DNA of 64,000 nt, from the NCBI RefSeq assembly GCF_001592875.1, contig NZ_LSOF01000006.1, forward strand, positions 109,085-173,084, given 5' to 3'. Below are positions 34,646-43,046 of this stretch, in pieces (position 1 is the first letter of the stretch; each line of letters opens with the position of its first letter). A program made the translations under genes and the position numbers. The stretch is from Pseudomonas sp. BMS12 (GTDB taxonomy: Bacteria > Pseudomonadota > Gammaproteobacteria > Pseudomonadales > Pseudomonadaceae). The notes below the pieces were generated by a model. It was not told the DNA's origin, searched no databases, and saw only the letters and a list, made by a program, of their open reading frames with translations.

Positions 34646-35009
34646 GACCCTGCTCCTTGAGCCAGCCCCGCCAGGTTTCGACTGCCAGGCTTCGACGGGC
34701 CTCACTGGCGTCGTAGGCGTAACCACCGTGAGTAGCCCAAAGTTCGCGGAAACGGTTTTCATCGTCACTGCAGGCAAAGCCGCGACCCCGGACGAAACCG
34801 AAGTCGCGCATGACAATGCCCTCGAAGGCGCGCTGCGCGTGCAGGCGCGTATCCGCCGCGTCGGCCAGCATGAGGTCGAGCAGGGCAGGGGCAGCCACCC
34901 AACCCAGCTCGGCCAGCGCCAAGACGGCTGGCGTGATATCGCCATGCAGCTCATCCGGCGCGTTATCGAGCGCGGCGAGCAGTTCGGCCAGACGGACATC
35001 GGCAGACAT
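34638..35009 (-). CDS. small HEAT-repeat-like helical protein
   Basis: This 123-residue helical protein has short HEAT-like repeats (TPAVLALAELGWVAAPALLDLML, RLHAQRAFEGIVMRDFGFV). It has no signal peptide and no catalytic residues I can name. It lies between the second cargo-like gene and the YkgJ gene, overlapping the latter by 8 bp. It may be a chaperone or scaffolding partner for the YkgJ protein or the cargo; this is inference. Confidence 0.65.
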   Translation of the reverse strand: MSADVRLAELLAALDNAPDELHGDITPAVLALAELGWVAAPALLDLMLADAADTRLHAQRAFEGIVMRDFGFVRGRGFACSDDENRFRELWATHGGYAYDASEARRSLAVETWRGWLKEQGHD

Positions 35010-35022
35010 TGGGCGCCTGCTC

Positions 35023-36216
35023 CTACTTGGTTGGCGCGGTAGAAGCGCCAGGATTCTTGTAGAACTCGTTGAATGCCGTCAGCGCGGCATTGAAGGTCGC
35101 TGACTGTGCGTAGTGCGCCGCTGCGTGCTCGGCCGTCACCTTTCCTTTGGCTGGATCGCTGATGGTGAAGCCCCAGGTCAGGGTGGCGTAGATGTAGCCG
35201 GTGTCGGCAGCCTTTGCGGCCGTTTCAAAACTGAAGCGACATTTCTGGCTCCAGCCTGGATAGTCCCAAAGCGATGCTTCTGTGACGGTTTTACCTGCCT
35301 TGCTCCCGTCCTGGCTGCTACTCGCATTCGGCCAGTAGTCCCGGTAATAGGGCGATACGGCCGCGTCTGCCTTGGCCGTACGTGGTGACGCTGCGGCCGC
35401 TGAGTGGTCAACAAAGAATCCGGCCTCGACACCAGAGCTGCTATCGGCGGTGGTCTGAACCTTGTTGCGGTCAGCCTCTGCGCCAGACCACACATAGTCT
35501 TTCCCTGTACTCAGATCTTCGAGCCTGACGACCTGCAGCAAACGAATGTTTTTCGAGTCCGGCGCGGTGTCGCTGGCCGTGAACTTGATCGTGCCGCTCA
35601 TGCCGTTCTTGGCCCCGGCATGGCTCTCGGTCTTGAGGTCGGTCTTGAAAGTGCCGTCGGTGGATTTGTATTCCTTCTTCAAATCGCGCTGCACATGGGG
35701 CGCCACGTTGCGCTGCACGCTGCGCAGCACCTGGTCACGAGCCGCCAGCGACGGCGAGGGCGTGTGATCCAGCAGGTCGGCCAGCTTATGGGCCTCATGT
35801 TCGGCAGGGTCGCTCGGGCGGCTCACGGGCAGATGCCCGTCAGGCCTGACTGCACGCCCACTCTGCTGCACCGTGTGAATGGCCTCGTGCGCCAACAGAT
35901 GTTGGCGCTCACGGGCAGGAAGCCCCAGGGCCTCGCTACCCAGGTGAATATCCCGGCCCAAGGTGTAAGCCCGCGCGCCCAGTTGATCGGCTGCGGCCAT
36001 GGACGCGCGCCCGCTATGCACACGAACCTGGCTGAAATCATGGTTCAGGTGCGCGCCCAGACGCTGCAGCAGTGCTTGCGGTAGTGCAGTAGCGGACTCA
36101 TCCGCCGCCTGGGTCAGAGCGTCTCCCGGAGAGCGTTTGTTGGTTCTGCCCGGAGCCGTGGTGGCAGCAGTGTGGCTGGTCGCCACAGGGCTACTTTCTT
36201 GTCGAGTCTGTTTCAT
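35023..36216 (-). CDS. DUF4157 (eCISCore) putative eCIS cargo protein 2
   Basis: This 397-residue protein has an N-terminal eCISCore/DUF4157 domain: LLQRLGAHLNHDFSQVRVHSG, AYTLGRDIHLGSEALG, then the zincin-like HExxH motif in LLAHEAIHTVQQ (about residues 105-116). A linker (APHVQRDLK) leads to a ~200-residue C-terminal domain with SGTIKFTASDTAPDSKNIRL, FFVDH, SPYYRDYWPN, SLWDYPG and YIYATLTWGFT; I do not recognise it. eCISCore marks proteins loaded into or exported by eCIS particles. The N-terminal 36 residues are disordered and Ser/Thr-rich. I chose ATG 36216 (GAGGAAG upstream). It is a close paralogue of the gene just upstream. Confidence 0.8.
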   Translation of the reverse strand: MKQTRQESSPVATSHTAATTAPGRTNKRSPGDALTQAADESATALPQALLQRLGAHLNHDFSQVRVHSGRASMAAADQLGARAYTLGRDIHLGSEALGLPARERQHLLAHEAIHTVQQSGRAVRPDGHLPVSRPSDPAEHEAHKLADLLDHTPSPSLAARDQVLRSVQRNVAPHVQRDLKKEYKSTDGTFKTDLKTESHAGAKNGMSGTIKFTASDTAPDSKNIRLLQVVRLEDLSTGKDYVWSGAEADRNKVQTTADSSSGVEAGFFVDHSAAAASPRTAKADAAVSPYYRDYWPNASSSQDGSKAGKTVTEASLWDYPGWSQKCRFSFETAAKAADTGYIYATLTWGFTISDPAKGKVTAEHAAAHYAQSATFNAALTAFNEFYKNPGASTAPTK

Positions 36217-36320
36217 TGTTCTGCTTCCTCTATAGAGAGAAACAACGGGGTCTTTCTGGCGTCTGGTGGTTTCTCCCGAGTACTGCCGCCCTACGACGAT
36301 CAATGGACATGGCTCACCCC

Positions 36321-37508
36321 CTATTCGCTTGGAGCGCCAGATGAGCCGGGGTTCTTGTAATACTCATCGAATGCAGCAACTGCCGCCCCGAAAGTCGGGG
36401 AAGGTTCGAGCTCTCCTATGGCGTGTTCTGCACTTACCGAGCCCTTGGTCGGGTCATTGACGGTGAAGCCCCAGTTCAGGGTGGCGTAGACATAACCGCT
36501 GTCCGCTGCCTTGGCTGCCGTTTCGAAGGTGAAACGGCGCTTTCCAGCTGATCTTGGGGAGTCCCAGAGCGAGGCTTCATTGACGTCGGAGCCCTTCTTG
36601 CTACCGTCCTGGCTGAAATTCGGCACATAGTCTCGGTAGTAGGGGGATACGGCCGCATCGGTCTTTGCCGTACGAGGAGAGACCATCTTGGCTAGATGGT
36701 CGACGAAGAACCCTTCCTGCACTCCCGTAGCGCTGTCAGCGGAGGTCATTATCTCGTTACGGGGCTCTTCGGCTCCCGCCCATACTTCCTCCTTGCCGGT
36801 ATCCAGGTTTTCAACTCGAACTACCTGCAACAAACGAATGTTTTGCGAGTCAGGCGCAGTATCGCTGGCCATGAACTTGATGCTGCCGCTCATTCCGCTC
36901 TTGCCCGTTGGATCTCTCACCGTGCTGAGGGCTGTTTTGAACGTGCCGTAGGGAAGCTGGTGTCTATTCTTCAAATCGCGCTGCACATGCGGCGTCACCC
37001 GATGTTGAACCCTGCGCAGAACCTGATCGCGCACCGCCAGGGATGGCGATGGCATGTGGCGGATCAAACCGGCCAGCTCATGGGCCTCATGCTCGGCAGG
37101 ATCGCTCGGATGACTGACGCTCAGGTGCTCGCCTGGGGCGACTGCATCCCCGCCCTGTTGCGCGGTATGAATAGCCTCATGCGCCAAAAGCTGCAGGCGC
37201 TCGTCGCAAGCAAGCGCGGCAGCCTCGCTACCCAGGTGGATGTCCCGTCCCAGGGTGTAGGCGCGAGCTCCAAGTTGCTCCGCAGCAGCCATTGAGGTGC
37301 GCCCGCTGTGCACCCGCACCTGGCTGAAATCATGAGATAGATGAGCGCCGAGACGCTGCACCAGTGGCGGGGGGAGTGGGCTCGCTGACTCTTTCGCGGC
37401 CTGTATCAGCGCCTCGGCGGGAAAGCGACGATCAGCACTGTCCTGGGCCGTGCGGGCAGTCTTGCCGCTTGCCACTGCTGGACTGCTTTCTGTGCTGAGC
37501 TGCTTCAC
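36321..37508 (-). CDS. DUF4157 (eCISCore) putative eCIS cargo protein 1
   Basis: This 395-residue protein is a tandem paralogue of the next gene, similar along its whole length. It carries the same eCISCore block (LVQRLGAHLSHDFSQVRVHSG, AYTLGRDIHLGSEAAA) with HEAIH in LLAHEAIHTAQQ, a TPHVQRDLK linker and the same unknown C-terminal domain (SGSIKFMASDTAPDSQNIRL, FFVDHL, SPYYRDY, SLWDSP, YVYATLNWGFT). The start is GTG with GAGGA upstream. It lies 66 bp after the small conserved gene and 104 bp before its paralogue. Conservation of the C-terminal part argues for the same biochemical activity, perhaps with different target range. Confidence 0.8.
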   Translation of the reverse strand: MKQLSTESSPAVASGKTARTAQDSADRRFPAEALIQAAKESASPLPPPLVQRLGAHLSHDFSQVRVHSGRTSMAAAEQLGARAYTLGRDIHLGSEAAALACDERLQLLAHEAIHTAQQGGDAVAPGEHLSVSHPSDPAEHEAHELAGLIRHMPSPSLAVRDQVLRRVQHRVTPHVQRDLKNRHQLPYGTFKTALSTVRDPTGKSGMSGSIKFMASDTAPDSQNIRLLQVVRVENLDTGKEEVWAGAEEPRNEIMTSADSATGVQEGFFVDHLAKMVSPRTAKTDAAVSPYYRDYVPNFSQDGSKKGSDVNEASLWDSPRSAGKRRFTFETAAKAADSGYVYATLNWGFTVNDPTKGSVSAEHAIGELEPSPTFGAAVAAFDEYYKNPGSSGAPSE

Positions 37509-37574
37509 CGTGCCGTGTCCTCTATCAAGAGCAACAACCGAGTCGTCAACAAGCCCTTCGCGGCGGCAAGGGCG

Positions 37575-37838
37575 CTAAATGTCATGTTCTGGGTGCAGTC
37601 CGCGGACAATGCTTCTGCCGATGGCTTGCCCCAGACCTTCGCTACCTGGCGTTGTGCTGCGCACTTCACCAGCCTTCATCCGCGCCAGATGGCCAATACC
37701 GCTCAGCGTTTCAGCCATGCCCGCTATCGCGAGCTGGCGCTGTAGCTCGGCCTGCAAGGCGGCGGAAAAGGCTTCCGCGTTCCGCGCATCGATACCGCAC
37801 AAAAGCAGGCGGTCGATATGCAGCACGATGCGGCTCAT
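37575..37838 (-). CDS. small conserved protein following the eCIS ATPase
   Basis: This 87-residue protein (MSRIVLHIDRLLLCGIDARNAEAFSAALQAELQRQL...) is real by context: its ATG overlaps the ATPase stop by ATGA. The long open frame extending upstream is a shadow of the ATPase gene. It has a beta strand, then an amphipathic helix, and a basic C-terminus ending in GLHPEHDI. I do not know its function; small genes at this position recur in eCIS loci. Confidence 0.7.
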   Translation of the reverse strand: MSRIVLHIDRLLLCGIDARNAEAFSAALQAELQRQLAIAGMAETLSGIGHLARMKAGEVRSTTPGSEGLGQAIGRSIVRGLHPEHDI

Positions 37839-39727
37839 ACCCACCCCCGGGTTTCCGCATCGGAAATCGGTTTGTCGCGTTTGGCAGCCTCGATATGCGC
37901 GGCCCGCAGCAGATGCGGCATGCCCACGGACGTGCCCGCCTCGGCGGCGAGAAAAGCGGCGGCCAGGGCAATGTTGCGAATGGTGCCGCCAGGCACGGCC
38001 AGGTTCGCCAGCTTGCGATAATCCAGCGGCTCCACTGGCGTGGCAGCCGGGAACACACCCTGCCAGAGCGCTTCGCGTTGCGCCTGATCGGGGAAGGGGA
38101 AGTGCACCACGAAGCGCAGACGCCGGGCGAAGGCGCCATCCAGCGCAGCCTTGTGGTTGGTGGTGAGAATAGCCAGGCCGCGATAGGCCTCCATGCGCTG
38201 CAGCAGGTAGCTGACTTCGATATTGGCGTAGCGGTCGTGGCTGTCCTTGACCTCGCTGCGCTTGCCGAACAATGCATCGGCCTCGTCGAACAGCAGGATG
38301 GCGCCTAGTTCCTCGGCTCTGTCGAAGACGTTGCGCAGGTTCTTTTCGGTTTCTCCAATGTACTTGCTGACCACTGCCGACAGGTCGATGCGGTAGAGCG
38401 CCAGGCCCAGGGTATTGGCCAGGACTTCGGCAGCCAGAGTCTTGCCGGTACCGGAGTCGCCCCAGAACAGGGTGGCAATGCCCAGACCGCGCGCCCCCTT
38501 GTCGGCAAAGCCCCAGTCGTGGTGCACGGTAAGGCGGTGACGGGTATGCACGGCAATTTGCTGCAGAACCCGACGCTGCGTTTCGGGCAACACCAGATCG
38601 TCCCACTCGGCGCACGGTGCTATGAGTTGCGCCAGCTCGCTCATGCCTGGGGCCTCGGCCCGGCAGGCAGAGTGCAAGGCGGCCAGGTCGACCTGCGTAG
38701 CAAGGTGCTCGGCGATAGCGGCGATCCGTCGAGCGCCAAGCCGGTACTGCCCGGCCAGACTGTCGATGATCGTAGTCAGTTCGTCTCGGCGCCGGCCCAG
38801 GGCCTCGCGCCAGAGGCGACGTTGCTCGGGCACGTCGGGGCGATCGACCTTGAAATGCTCCCCATCCAATGGAACTGGCGCTCGCGAGGCGATGATCAAT
38901 ATCCCGCCGAGACGTTCGACAAAGCGTTCGAGCGTCTTGCCGTCGTTATCGTGCAACTCGATCAACAGGGCGCTGCCGAGCAACGCGGCCTCGCGCTGCC
39001 ACAGCGTGGCCAGTGCGGCCTGCTCATGGGCGCTTGTGGGGACGTCCGCGGCACGCAGGCCATACAAGGTCACGCCCAGGCGCCGGGCAATGTCGGCGGC
39101 GACATCCTGCTGGCCCTGGGCATCATCGCCGCTCAGGAGGACGGTTCGCGGCCTGGCCACGGCGCCTTGCAACCTGGCGCTGGCGGCCGCGCTGACTGCA
39201 ATGTGCGCTCGACACATCAGACCCGCGGGCGGCAGCACCTGCAGCAGCGGTTGCAGGCGTTGATCCAGATAGTTGAGGCCGGCCAGGTAGTGCAGCACGC
39301 GCTCGTCCATGCGCAGGCGCCCGACCGTCAAACCGGCACTTTCGTCCACCTCCAACAGACACCAACGCCGCAGCGGCTCGGTAGGTGCCAGGGCATCCCA
39401 GTGGGCGCCGGGCAGGGCGCTCATGGCCAGCGCGAAGTTTGCCCAGGGCCGATTGACCTGGCCACTGGCCTGCGCGCACAGCTGTCCCAGGCGGGCATCC
39501 ATCTCCACGCCGGCAACCAGGAGCAAGAGAGCACGTTCGAAACCGCTCAATTCGAACAGCTGGGTCAGGGTGTCGATAGCGGGTGGCGCGCTCATCTCTG
39601 CGCCAGGCACGAAGGTCTCCGCAGGCGGCTCTTCGTCAGCGCCGAGCAAGGCGCGCAGGCGGGCGAACTCGGCCACCAGACACTGCTGATTGGCGCTCGA
39701 CCAGTCCAGGGCAGCCGGGGCGTTCAT
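37835..39727 (-). CDS. eCIS AAA+ ATPase (Afp15-like)
   Basis: This 630-residue cytoplasmic protein has a C-terminal AAA+ domain with Walker A GDSGTGKT (residues 423-430), Walker B ILLFDEADALF (~480) and sensor ILTTNHKAALDGAFARRLRF. The N-terminal ~400 residues hold a degenerate ATPase-like part typical of Afp15. In Afp/PVC the homologue is essential for assembly or sheath handling and is not part of the finished particle. Start ATG overlaps the DUF4255 gene stop. Confidence 0.92.
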   Translation of the reverse strand: MNAPAALDWSSANQQCLVAEFARLRALLGADEEPPAETFVPGAEMSAPPAIDTLTQLFELSGFERALLLLVAGVEMDARLGQLCAQASGQVNRPWANFALAMSALPGAHWDALAPTEPLRRWCLLEVDESAGLTVGRLRMDERVLHYLAGLNYLDQRLQPLLQVLPPAGLMCRAHIAVSAAASARLQGAVARPRTVLLSGDDAQGQQDVAADIARRLGVTLYGLRAADVPTSAHEQAALATLWQREAALLGSALLIELHDNDGKTLERFVERLGGILIIASRAPVPLDGEHFKVDRPDVPEQRRLWREALGRRRDELTTIIDSLAGQYRLGARRIAAIAEHLATQVDLAALHSACRAEAPGMSELAQLIAPCAEWDDLVLPETQRRVLQQIAVHTRHRLTVHHDWGFADKGARGLGIATLFWGDSGTGKTLAAEVLANTLGLALYRIDLSAVVSKYIGETEKNLRNVFDRAEELGAILLFDEADALFGKRSEVKDSHDRYANIEVSYLLQRMEAYRGLAILTTNHKAALDGAFARRLRFVVHFPFPDQAQREALWQGVFPAATPVEPLDYRKLANLAVPGGTIRNIALAAAFLAAEAGTSVGMPHLLRAAHIEAAKRDKPISDAETRGWV

Positions 39728-41034
39728 GTGATGGTCAGCCGTTGATTGAGGAAGGTTGGCGGGGTACTGCTGTGGTCGACAATGGGGCTGTCGATGCCGT
39801 CGATACGTAGGCGCAGCAGGTGTTCGCCGACTTCGGCCTGTTCGATCAGGAAGTCCAGCGTTGCGGTCGGCGCGGCAAAGCTCTGTGGCAGCACCTCGCG
39901 CTGGCCGACTAGCAGGCTGACACGCTGACCAGCACGCAGTTCGGGGGTGAAGTCGATGCTTATCAGGACATCGCCATCATCGTCGCGCGCCAGATTCTGT
40001 GGCAGATTGGTGATGTCCGGCGCCAGGGTGAAGGCCAGGCGATTGCTTTCCCGCGCGCTGCTTTCGCCACTGCGCACCAGTCGCGCGCTTGCCTCATAGA
40101 TGCCCACCGGGAAGTCGGCGGCGCGTGCTACCGGTATCAGCAGCTCCATGCTCGCGCCGGAGTTGGCCCCGCTGGCCGCCAACATATCGCTGACCTCGTA
40201 GCGCGGGTTGCTCACTCGCACCTCGCGCGCGCTGCCATCCAGGTGATGGCCGCGCAGCACGATGTTCTGCCCAAGACGTGCGGCTGGCTGATTGCCAGCC
40301 GGCACTATGGCCTCCAGGGTTGGCAAAGCCGGCACCAGAGCAGGGGAGACCTGCACGCCACGCTCGCGCCCGGAAACCGGATGCACTTCGCCGCGGGTCA
40401 GCACGGGCAGGGGGGCGAGGGCAGGGCGGGTGGCTTCGATCAGCACCACCGAGACCTGGTACGCCGCCGTGGGGCGCAGGCTCGACTGGGTCGCCGACCA
40501 CAGTTTCGAGCTTTCCTCGGTATTGAGCGTCAGCGGGGTGATGCGCAGCAACTCGACCTGTTCGGCCAGCCCCGAGTCAGCCAAGGCACGCAGGGCCGGT
40601 GGTAGCACCACGCCAAGATCCGGTGAAGGGGTGAGGGCGGTGCGAATCATCTCGCGGGTGATGATGGGAAACTCATGCATCAGTTGCATGGCATAGCCCA
40701 GCAGTATCTCGGCATGCAGATCACCGCCGCTGTAGGCAGAGATCAGGTAGTGCAGGTCCAGGGCCAGAGGCGGGTTGCTCACGCGTTGCCGGCCGCCAGC
40801 GTCGTATGCGGGCAGGCCCTGGTTGCGCCAACTGGCGTTGGGCATGACCTGATAGAGGAACAGGTTGAGCTGGCTCGACTCGGTGCCATCCGCCGGTACC
40901 ACGCGATCAGGCGCCAGCACGCTGACAGTCACGGTGCTGCCCAGCACGCCGGCGACGTTATGGTTGACCAGTCCATCGTTGAGGCGGTCGCGCAGCACGG
41001 CAGTGACGCCGGCCAACGCCAAGGCGGTGCTCAT
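39724..41034 (-). CDS. DUF4255 (Pvc16/Afp16-like) tail terminator
   Basis: This 436-residue protein has an N-terminal DUF4255 domain (ALAGVTAVLRDRLNDGL ... SQLNLFLYQVMPNASWRN ... PPLALDLHYLISAYS ... LHAEILLGYAMQLMHEFPI) that caps the tube and sheath at the distal end, setting tail length. The C-terminal half has two Ig-like modules (RLGQNIVLRGHHLDGSAREVRV; LTNTI-like strands at the end), longer than the simple Afp16. Start overlaps the preceding gene by ATGA. Confidence 0.88.
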   Translation of the reverse strand: MSTALALAGVTAVLRDRLNDGLVNHNVAGVLGSTVTVSVLAPDRVVPADGTESSQLNLFLYQVMPNASWRNQGLPAYDAGGRQRVSNPPLALDLHYLISAYSGGDLHAEILLGYAMQLMHEFPIITREMIRTALTPSPDLGVVLPPALRALADSGLAEQVELLRITPLTLNTEESSKLWSATQSSLRPTAAYQVSVVLIEATRPALAPLPVLTRGEVHPVSGRERGVQVSPALVPALPTLEAIVPAGNQPAARLGQNIVLRGHHLDGSAREVRVSNPRYEVSDMLAASGANSGASMELLIPVARAADFPVGIYEASARLVRSGESSARESNRLAFTLAPDITNLPQNLARDDDGDVLISIDFTPELRAGQRVSLLVGQREVLPQSFAAPTATLDFLIEQAEVGEHLLRLRIDGIDSPIVDHSSTPPTFLNQRLTIT

Positions 41035-41834
41035 CGGCCGTCTCCCTTGCGTTTGGCCAGGTAGTCATCCAGCGACAACGGTGGCTGGCCCTTGCGCGCC
41101 TCGCGCGGGCGTGGCGCAGGTTCGCGGATGGCGGTGACCTCGATGCGGCCGATATGGATATGCACCTCGTCGGGTTCGCGCGCAGGCGGGCTGGCGGGCG
41201 CTACAGACACACTAACCGGGGCAGGTTGGCTGCGCCGGGGGAGCAGGGGCTCAGGCACGTCCGGTGCCATTCGTGTGGCTTGCGCCGGTTCGTCTGGCGC
41301 CGCGACGACATTTGGCATGCGCATGCCACGAGGGCTGCTCGACTGCTGCGAAGCCTTGATCTTGGCGCTGGCCTGCATTGGCGGTGATGCCACCGTTGGC
41401 GGCACGAGCCTTTCGGGGGCGAACGGCGCCGAAATAGTCGGAGGTTCATCTGTCGCTGCCTGGATGGCGCTGGGTGGCTGCATCCGCTCCAGGCCAGCGA
41501 CATGCGGGCTGCCATCATTCGCTTGAGCACTACGCGCATCACCCACTTGCTCGGACACCTGAGCATGTGCGGGAGCGTCGAGTAGCACTTCTGGGAAGGG
41601 TGTTGCTTGCCGCCGGGGTTGGGTTGTAGCGGTAGGTGCGGATGGCGCAGCACTCTGACGAGCAACCGCCCTGGTTCGGGACTGAGCCTCTTTATTGTCG
41701 GGCGCAATCAAGTCAGGTTCCGCGGCGTAGGGCGGTTCGCCGGGGTTGTGAAAAGGCAAGCTCACCGTTGCATGCAGAGTCGCGGCGGGGCGTCCAAGGG
41801 CCTGGCCGGCCAACCTGCGAAAGAGGCTGCTCAT
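41031..41834 (-). CDS. proline/alanine-rich eCIS-associated protein of unknown function
   Basis: This 267-residue protein is mostly low complexity and rich in Pro, Ala, Gln and Ser. It starts with a short helix (SSLFRRLAGQALGRP) and ends with a short ordered tail (IHIGRIEVTAIREP ... PPLSLDDYLAKRKGD). That tail looks conserved-like and might bind a partner such as the ATPase. ATGA overlaps on both sides tie it into the operon between the chaperone and the terminator. It is too short to be a typical tape measure, though its position near the tube genes would suit a length or loading factor. Function unknown. Confidence 0.7.
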   Translation of the reverse strand: MSSLFRRLAGQALGRPAATLHATVSLPFHNPGEPPYAAEPDLIAPDNKEAQSRTRAVARQSAAPSAPTATTQPRRQATPFPEVLLDAPAHAQVSEQVGDARSAQANDGSPHVAGLERMQPPSAIQAATDEPPTISAPFAPERLVPPTVASPPMQASAKIKASQQSSSPRGMRMPNVVAAPDEPAQATRMAPDVPEPLLPRRSQPAPVSVSVAPASPPAREPDEVHIHIGRIEVTAIREPAPRPREARKGQPPLSLDDYLAKRKGDGR

Positions 41835-42505
41835 GCCATCACCCGCGCCAGGTAAGCGCTGCGGCGACTGTCGCTGAGGGCAAGGATTTCGGCCTCGTTC
41901 CAACCATAGGCCTGGGCCAGCAGATGGATATCGTCCAGCAGGCTCCGCGCCTTGCAGTCGATCTCTTCCCACAGATAGGCCGCGATATCCAGGCTGGCCT
42001 CGCCAACATACGCGCAAGCCGGGCAGCAAAACTCCAGCGCCAGGTCGGCCCAGGGATCGGCCGCCTCGATGGCGCTCTCGATTTGAGCACACCTCTCGGG
42101 GCTTGCACCGCAGGCCTGCGCCAGCTGCCGCGTCGCCGTATCCACATCCGTGCAGCCGACGAGCTGTGCCAGATCACGGCTGGTGGGGCAGCGATAGAGC
42201 TGCCCATCCACCTCAACCGATTCCGGCGGAGCCAGCATCGTGGGCAGTTGCTCCGCCGTCAGCTCGAACTCCATGCGCTCGCCACAGCTCGGGCAGTCCA
42301 GCCAGAGCGCCAGGCGCGGGCCGAAATTGCGCCAGCGCAGGCGCATCAGGGCGGCATTGCGATCGCCCAGGGGGCGGTCTGCGAGCTGGTCGGGCGCAAG
42401 GTCGGGCCGCACCTGGGCGTACAGCAATAGCGCCCGATCCAGCGGGTGGCGGATCACGCCATGCTCCCAGATAGCCAGCAGGCGTTCGCTGCTCAGCGGC
42501 GACAT
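41831..42505 (-). CDS. T4-type baseplate hub assembly chaperone-like protein
   Basis: This 224-residue protein matches what I recall of the chaperone-like gene that follows the tube gene in many eCIS loci: LLAIWEHGVIRHPLDRALLLYAQ, then RLRWRNFGPRLALWLDCPSCGERMEFEL. It has CPSCG and CCPAC pairs, so a zinc ribbon is likely. ATG 42505 is 5 bases after the tube stop; the longer upstream frame is a shadow. A role in folding or assembling the hub is inferred, not shown. Confidence 0.7.
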   Translation of the reverse strand: MSPLSSERLLAIWEHGVIRHPLDRALLLYAQVRPDLAPDQLADRPLGDRNAALMRLRWRNFGPRLALWLDCPSCGERMEFELTAEQLPTMLAPPESVEVDGQLYRCPTSRDLAQLVGCTDVDTATRQLAQACGASPERCAQIESAIEAADPWADLALEFCCPACAYVGEASLDIAAYLWEEIDCKARSLLDDIHLLAQAYGWNEAEILALSDSRRSAYLARVMA

Positions 42506-42510
42506 GATGA

Positions 42511-43035
42511 TCAGGCCGGCTCGGTGAAGCTGGGCTCGCTCGGTTCGGTCACGTCGTAATCGCGCTCCCAACCCTCGTTCTCCAGCTTGATGGTCTGGAT
42601 CGCCACCGCATTGGCGTTGGCGTCCAGGTCCGGCAACGCCTGATACTCGGACACCCAGCAGCGGAACACCTTGTAGGCGAGGGCGAGCTGACCGGCTTCG
42701 TTGTAGACCTCGATGATCAGGTCCTTGCGAAAGTCCTTCAACGACACCTCGGCGCCGAGCCCCGCGCCGAAGTTCCAGACCTTGTTGGCCCACTTCTCGA
42801 ACTCGGTGTCGTGGGTGACCCCTCGCTCCAGGGTGATGGCCTCGAACTTGGTACGCCCAGGCGACTTGCGCGACGTGGAGGGGTCGCCACCTTCACGGTG
42901 CTCGACCAGTTCCGTACTGCGCTTGAGCGAGCCAACCTTGCTGATGCCGGCGACGTAGCGACCGTCCCATTTCACCCGGAATTTGAAGTTCTTGTAGGGA
43001 TCGAAACGCTGTGCATTGACGCTGAACTGGGCCAT
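42511..43035 (-). CDS. eCIS inner tube protein (gp19-like)
   Basis: This 174-residue tube protein opens with DPYKNFKFRVKWDGRYVAGISKVGSLKR, the typical start of Afp1/Afp5 and T4 gp19-type tubes, and shows TKFEAITLERGVTHDTEFEKWANKV with C-terminal WVSEYQALPDLDANANAVAIQTIKLENEGWERD. It polymerises into the hollow inner tube that carries cargo. Only one such gene is present (Afp has two). It follows the sheath gene after 11 bp with AGGAGG. Confidence 0.93.
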   Translation of the reverse strand: MAQFSVNAQRFDPYKNFKFRVKWDGRYVAGISKVGSLKRSTELVEHREGGDPSTSRKSPGRTKFEAITLERGVTHDTEFEKWANKVWNFGAGLGAEVSLKDFRKDLIIEVYNEAGQLALAYKVFRCWVSEYQALPDLDANANAVAIQTIKLENEGWERDYDVTEPSEPSFTEPA

Positions 43036-43046
43036 GGCCTGTCCTC

